Below, in pieces: positions 59,718-64,000 of a stretch of DNA of 64,000 nt. The translations under genes and the position numbers were made by a program. The DNA is from Prosthecobacter vanneervenii (GTDB taxonomy: Bacteria; Verrucomicrobiota; Verrucomicrobiia; Verrucomicrobiales; Verrucomicrobiaceae). Position 1 is the first letter of the stretch; each line of letters begins with the position of its first letter. The notes beneath the pieces are model-generated. The model had not been told where the DNA came from. It searched no databases and saw only the letters and a list, made by a program, of their open reading frames with translations. Location of the stretch: contig NZ_JACHIG010000002.1 in NCBI RefSeq assembly GCF_014203095.1, positions 487,695 to 551,694 of the forward strand, given 5' to 3'.

Positions 59718-61495
59718 TCAATTCCACGAGAAGCTTGCTTATGCAGGCGCTGAAAACACCCCGTTTGCGGGGTCTGGTGGTGGGGATGGTGATGATGGGG
59801 ACGGGGGTGGTGGCGCAGGAGATGAGGCTGGAAATCAATTCGATGGCAGGTGGTAAGGCTTTGAGGATGAATGAGCCAGTCTCGGCTCAACAAAAGGCGA
59901 GGATCACGAGGCTGGACTTTCTGCTCTCGGGGCTGGCGCTGCGGAGGAAGGATGGGACGTGGGTGGAATCGAAGGACTGGTTTGCGTATCTGAGCGCAGG
60001 TGCTGGAAGGATGACGGCGAAGGGATCGGGCATTCCGGCGGGTGAGTACACGGGGATCCGTTTCCAGATTGGGGTGGATGATGCCACCAATCGTGCTGAT
60101 CCGCACCGATATGCCGCAGATCATGCGCTGAACCCACAGGTGAACGGTCTGCACTGGGGATGGATGGGAGGATATATCTTTCTGGCGCTGGAGGGAAGAT
60201 TCCAGAACGAGGGAAAAGAGGACGGGTTCTCCTACCACATCGCGAACATGCCGCAGCTCATGAAGGTGGATCTGCCGGTGGAATTTCGGGGCGGGAGGCC
60301 GCTGACTTTGACGCTGGATTTTGACCTCGAAAAGGTGCTTTCTTGTGTCGGATTCAGCAAAGACGGCACCTCGACCCACTCGCGGGAGGGCGATGAGCTG
60401 GCGATGCGGATCAAGAGCCGGATCGAGCAGTCGTTCCGGGTGCGGGGGCTTAGCTATGATGTGTATCAGACCCCGGCGTATGCCAGCCCCCCTGCCCCGC
60501 TGCCGGCCGGGACGCATGCCTACAAGCCAGCGGTGACGCAGCGCTTTCCGCAGGTGCGGCTGCCGACGGACAATCCGCTTACGGAGGAGGGGGTGGAGCT
60601 GGGGAGGAGGCTGTTTCAGGACAAGCGGCTATCGGTGAACCAGACGCAGGCGTGCGCGTCGTGCCATGATCAGGGGCATGCGTTTGCGGATGTGCGGCGC
60701 TTCAGCCTGGGGGCGGAGCAGCAGGTGGGTAAGAGGAATGCGATGCCGCTTTTCAATCTGGCGTGGCAGCCTGCCTTCTTCTGGGATGGGCGCGCGGCGA
60801 CGCTGAGGGAGCAGGTGCTGATGCCGATCCAGGATGCGCATGAGATGAACGAGACGCTGCCGAAGGTGGTGGCGAAGCTGAGTGCGGATGCGGAATGTGT
60901 GGAGGCGTTTCGCGCGGCGTATGGGGTGAGTGAGATCACGGCGGATGGGATTGCCAAGGCGCTGGAGCAATATCTTCTCACTTTGGTTTCGCAGGAGTCG
61001 CGGTTTGACCGTGCGGCGAGGAAGGTGGCGGAGCTGACGGAAAGTGAGAAGCGGGGGTTGAGGCTGTTTGTGACGGAGTTTGACCCGAAGCGCGGACTGC
61101 GCGGGGCGGACTGCTTTCACTGTCATGGGGGGACGCTGTTTATGAGCCAGGCGTTTGCCAACAACGGGCTGGCGCTGGCGGAGGATGACATCGGACGGAT
61201 GGCGGTGACGAAGGACGAGGCGGACCGGGGCAAGTTTAAAACACCGAGCCTGCGGAACATCGCACGCACCGCGCCATACATGCATGACGGTCGCTTTGCC
61301 ACGCTGGAGGAGGTGGTGGAGCACTACAGCAGCGGCGTGCGCAACAGCCCGACGCTGGACCCGAATCTGGCGAAGCATCCGGCAGGAGGAATCCAACTGA
61401 CGGCGGAGGAGAAGGCAGATCTGGTGGCCTTTCTGAAGACGCTGACGGATGAGAGCTTCACCGGTGGAGAAGAGGCCACCACTGCTGCGCGATGA
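59711..61495 (+). CDS. Fusion of MbnP-like copper-binding domain and MauG/MbnH-type diheme peroxidase
   Basis: The 594-residue protein begins with a signal region (LVVGMVMMGTGVVAQ, residues 22-36). Residues 37-250 match MbnP-like copper proteins: ITRLDFLLSGLAL, GIRFQIGVDDATNRADPH and the signature GLHWGWMGGYIFLALEG (Trp149 and Trp151). Residues 285-580 are a diheme cytochrome c peroxidase/MauG domain with CASCH (315-319), CFHCH (468-472) and APYMHDGRFATLEEVV. In methanotrophs, separate MbnH oxidises a Trp of MbnP to kynurenine, needed for copper binding. Here both are one chain. The start may be ATG 59711 or ATG 59741. The stop overlaps the copper radical oxidase start by four bases, so the two proteins should be made together. 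Confidence 0.9.
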   Translation: MRLNSTRSLLMQALKTPRLRGLVVGMVMMGTGVVAQEMRLEINSMAGGKALRMNEPVSAQQKARITRLDFLLSGLALRRKDGTWVESKDWFAYLSAGAGRMTAKGSGIPAGEYTGIRFQIGVDDATNRADPHRYAADHALNPQVNGLHWGWMGGYIFLALEGRFQNEGKEDGFSYHIANMPQLMKVDLPVEFRGGRPLTLTLDFDLEKVLSCVGFSKDGTSTHSREGDELAMRIKSRIEQSFRVRGLSYDVYQTPAYASPPAPLPAGTHAYKPAVTQRFPQVRLPTDNPLTEEGVELGRRLFQDKRLSVNQTQACASCHDQGHAFADVRRFSLGAEQQVGKRNAMPLFNLAWQPAFFWDGRAATLREQVLMPIQDAHEMNETLPKVVAKLSADAECVEAFRAAYGVSEITADGIAKALEQYLLTLVSQESRFDRAARKVAELTESEKRGLRLFVTEFDPKRGLRGADCFHCHGGTLFMSQAFANNGLALAEDDIGRMAVTKDEADRGKFKTPSLRNIARTAPYMHDGRFATLEEVVEHYSSGVRNSPTLDPNLAKHPAGGIQLTAEEKADLVAFLKTLTDESFTGGEEATTAAR

Positions 61496-64000
61496 AACGT
61501 CTATCGCTGATCCTAGCGCTGATGATGGCTGCGAACTCCGCGAATGCGGACGGGGTGACGCATGAGCAGGATGATGCGCTGGCCGCCGAAGCGGCGCTGC
61601 TGGCACCACCTGCCGAGCTGCCGCAGGTGCAGACGCCCTCCCCCGTGCAGTATGCGACGCTGGGAAAGTGGAGCGCAGTGATCCCGTGGACGCCGCACAT
61701 CCCGGTGACGTGTGCGATGCTGCCGGATGGAAGGCTGCTGACCTTTGCGTCGAGCCAGCCGACCACGTTTCCGATGGGGACTTCCACGTATGCGGCGACG
61801 TGGGACTGCCGCACGGGGGAGTTCAAGGTGGTGAACAACCCCTACCACGACATGTTTTGCGGTGGTGTAGCGATGCTGCCAGACGGACGGCTGCTGGTGA
61901 ACGGGGGCAACAACACGATCCGTGACAGCAGCGTGTTTGACTGGCGCACGAACACCTGGAGCAAGACCGCTGACATGCAGGACCCGCGCTGGTACAACAC
62001 GAGCGTGGCACTTCCGGACGGGAGCGTCTTCACCGCGCTCGGCTCCGGAGGGAGCAGCAGCTCCGAGCGCTGGACGGAGAGCAAGGGCTGGACGCGCTAC
62101 ACGGGGATCGACTGGACGCAGGCCACGAGCGAGAACGACATGGAGTCGATCTGGCACCCCTTTCTGCATGTGGCACCGAACGGGAAGATAGCCCACACCG
62201 GCCCCACCAAGACGATGCACTGGGTGGACCCGAGCGGGAACGGGCAGATCATCAACACGAGCGCGTGCGTGCAGGGCTACTACTACCCGAAGGACGGAGC
62301 GATGGTGATGTTTGCACCGGGGAAGCTGCTGCAAGGAGCGGGGCGCACGGTGGGTGGTGGTGCGACAAACCAAGCGTGGGTGGTGGACATCAACGGGAGC
62401 ACGCCCACGGTGACCCAGACGGGCAGCCTGAAGTATGCGCGCACTTTTGCCAATGGCGTGATCCTGCCGACGGGCGAGGTGATGGCGATCGGGGGGAACA
62501 CATCGCAGATCAAATTCAGTGATCTGGGCAGCGTGATGACGCCGGAAATCTGGAACCCGACGACCGGAACGTGGCGCACGGCAGCGGACATGCAGGTGCC
62601 GAGGAACTACCACTCCGTGGCGATGCTGCTGCCCGATGGGCGTGTGTGGTCCGGAGGTGGCGGACTGAGCGGTGATGCAGCGGACCATCAGGATGCGCAG
62701 GTCTTCACACCGCCGGTGCTTTTCAATCCGGATGGCACGGCGGCGGTGCGGCCGGAGATCACGGAAACGCCGGAAGTGATCGGGCCGGGGCTGGCCTTCA
62801 CGGTGCGCGCCACGGCGGGGATGAAGCGCTTTACGATGATCAAGTCGGCATCGCTGACGCATTCGGTGACGAGCGACCTGCGATTTGTGGAGCTGGTCTT
62901 TAATGAGGTGGCACCGGGCGCGTATGCGCTGCAGGCACCGGCGAATGTGAATGTGCTGACGCCGGGGTACTGGATGCTGTTTGGCATCTCGGCGAGCGGG
63001 CCGTATTCGGAGTCGAAGATGCTGCTTGTAGATGCGACGCTGACGAGTTCGATCAGCCATCCGGACGCTCAGTTTACGACGGTGGGGAAAAGCGTGGTGC
63101 CGGTGACGGTGAGGTCGTATGGGTACAGTGCATCGACGCGAGCCTACAGCGCCGACAATCTGCCGCCGGGCGTGACGCTGGATGCGGTGAGCGGGCTCAT
63201 CTCCGGCACGCCAACGACCACAGGCCGCTGGAATGTGAGCGTGACGGTGAGCGACGGACTGCTGGAGGCAGCGACGGCAAGCTTTTTGTGGACGGTGCAC
63301 TCTGACCTGCAAGTGGAGCCGCTGGCGAACGCGCCGGTGCAGGCGGGTGATGCTTTAAACTTTAACGTGGCCACAAGTGGAAGCAGCGCGCCGGAGTTTC
63401 AGTGGGACTTTGGCGACGGCACCGGGGTGACGGATTTCAGCAGCAGCGCGAGCTTTGCCAAAACCTACGCCAAGCCGGGGCGCTATCTGGTGACGCTGAC
63501 GGTGCGGGATGACACGGGAAGCGTGGTGACGACGAGCTTTCACCAAGCCGTGCACGCGCCGCTGACGGCGAAGAGGCCGAGTGTTTCAAGCAGTCTGGCG
63601 TATCAGGTGCGCAGCGGAGCGAACGCGAGGCTGTGGGTGGTGAACCCGGACCAGGACAGCGTGACGGTCTTTGATGCAGTGACGCGAGCACGCGGCGGAA
63701 TCATCGGCACCGGCAAGGGACCACGCAGTGTGGCGACAGCGCCGGATGGAAGAGCGTGGGTGGTGAACAGCGAGAGCGGAAGCATCAGCGTCATCGGGGC
63801 GAATTTGAGCGTGGTGCAGACGGTGTCGCTGGCTCTGGGATCGCGCCCGTATGCGGTGGTGTTTGATCCTGCGGGGAGTGCTGCGTATGTGTCGCTGCAG
63901 GACAGCGGCGTGGTACTGAAGCTGGATCCAACGAATCCGGCCAAGGTGCTGGGATCGGCCCAGGTGGGAACGAGCGTGAGGCACCTGTCTGTGAGCGCGG
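61492..64000 (+). CDS. Galactose-oxidase-like copper radical oxidase, C-terminus outside window
   Basis: At least 836 residues are present. A signal peptide (MKRLSLILALMMAANSANA) precedes a kelch-type propeller and an early-set domain ending with NVLTPGYWMLFGISASG. All galactose oxidase active-site residues align: Cys123 in HDMFCGG, Tyr168 in DPRWYNTS (the Cys-Tyr crosslink pair), Tyr373 and His374 in RNYHSVAMLLPDG, and His457 in SLTHSVTSD. After about residue 515 come a PIG-type repeat (LPPGVTLDAVSGLISGTPT), a PKD domain (WDFGDGTG) and YVTN-like propeller blades that run off the window. It should oxidise a primary alcohol or aldehyde to aldehyde or acid and make H2O2, outside the cell. It overlaps the MbnP-diheme fusion by ATGA. 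Confidence 0.93.
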   Translation, partial: MKRLSLILALMMAANSANADGVTHEQDDALAAEAALLAPPAELPQVQTPSPVQYATLGKWSAVIPWTPHIPVTCAMLPDGRLLTFASSQPTTFPMGTSTYAATWDCRTGEFKVVNNPYHDMFCGGVAMLPDGRLLVNGGNNTIRDSSVFDWRTNTWSKTADMQDPRWYNTSVALPDGSVFTALGSGGSSSSERWTESKGWTRYTGIDWTQATSENDMESIWHPFLHVAPNGKIAHTGPTKTMHWVDPSGNGQIINTSACVQGYYYPKDGAMVMFAPGKLLQGAGRTVGGGATNQAWVVDINGSTPTVTQTGSLKYARTFANGVILPTGEVMAIGGNTSQIKFSDLGSVMTPEIWNPTTGTWRTAADMQVPRNYHSVAMLLPDGRVWSGGGGLSGDAADHQDAQVFTPPVLFNPDGTAAVRPEITETPEVIGPGLAFTVRATAGMKRFTMIKSASLTHSVTSDLRFVELVFNEVAPGAYALQAPANVNVLTPGYWMLFGISASGPYSESKMLLVDATLTSSISHPDAQFTTVGKSVVPVTVRSYGYSASTRAYSADNLPPGVTLDAVSGLISGTPTTTGRWNVSVTVSDGLLEAATASFLWTVHSDLQVEPLANAPVQAGDALNFNVATSGSSAPEFQWDFGDGTGVTDFSSSASFAKTYAKPGRYLVTLTVRDDTGSVVTTSFHQAVHAPLTAKRPSVSSSLAYQVRSGANARLWVVNPDQDSVTVFDAVTRARGGIIGTGKGPRSVATAPDGRAWVVNSESGSISVIGANLSVVQTVSLALGSRPYAVVFDPAGSAAYVSLQDSGVVLKLDPTNPAKVLGSAQVGTSVRHLSVSA

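Noticed and set aside
61513-63312. A 599-codon minus-strand frame opposite the copper radical oxidase
   Set aside because: The plus-strand frame has all five galactose oxidase residues and a signal peptide; the opposite frame is Arg/His-rich without motifs.

Overview
The window looks like a chromosome segment of a Verrucomicrobiota bacterium, probably of the Verrucomicrobiaceae (Prosthecobacter/Verrucomicrobium type). This rests on the DUF1501 plus DUF1549/DUF1553 gene pair, a PEP-CTERM protein, high GC with strongly C- or G-ending codons, few clear Shine-Dalgarno sites, and a giant repeat-rich surface gene. The genus is an inference. No tRNA, rRNA, CRISPR array, insertion sequence or prophage was seen, and no gene-free stretch exceeds 300 bases.

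Region 1 (1-23844, minus strand) is one open reading frame that leaves the window at base 1, so at least 7948 codons are present. From the N-terminus it has a signal-anchor-like segment, a GEVED domain, PIG (putative Ig) repeats, a propeller-like segment, a second GEVED domain, a 24-unit PIG array with a period near 265 nt, a HAF-like segment, then alternating blocks of SdrD B-like modules and PIG repeats. Single LamG-like, CBM-like and unrecognised domains interrupt these blocks. It is probably a secreted giant adhesin or matrix protein.

Region 2 (24-37 kb) carries housekeeping and regulatory genes. These are argG, a membrane protein, a beta-helix protein and a ThuA-like protein. A divergent phosphate-response locus follows: glycosyltransferase, LpxH-like phosphoesterase, phoU and a HAD phosphatase on the minus strand, PhoB/PhoR-like regulators on the plus strand. 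moaA, moaC and a second GT4 glycosyltransferase come next.

Region 3 (37-49 kb, minus strand) holds the DUF1501/DUF1549 pair, a GxxExxY protein with an unusual motif, a membrane-anchored alkaline-phosphatase-superfamily enzyme with Thr at the nucleophile position, a small lipoprotein, a LysM/CHAP-like protein, and a TolC-HlyD-ABC ATPase export operon that lacks an adjacent permease.

Region 4 (49-59.6 kb) has an ECF-type sigma factor, a dimethylformamidase-like secreted protein, a small membrane protein, an MgtA-type P-ATPase, a flippase-like membrane protein, a PPIase/6PGDH-like/SGNH operon, a PEP-CTERM protein and a small gene with a suspected frameshift.

Region 5 (59.7-64 kb) is the most interesting part. 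A single polypeptide joins an MbnP-like copper-binding domain to a MauG/MbnH-type diheme peroxidase. It overlaps by ATGA with a galactose-oxidase-like copper radical oxidase that keeps all five active-site residues and continues into PIG, PKD and YVTN-propeller domains beyond the window. The pairing suggests a dedicated copper-loading or cofactor-maturation system for a secreted oxidase. A 10-bp inverted repeat overlaps the first start codon.
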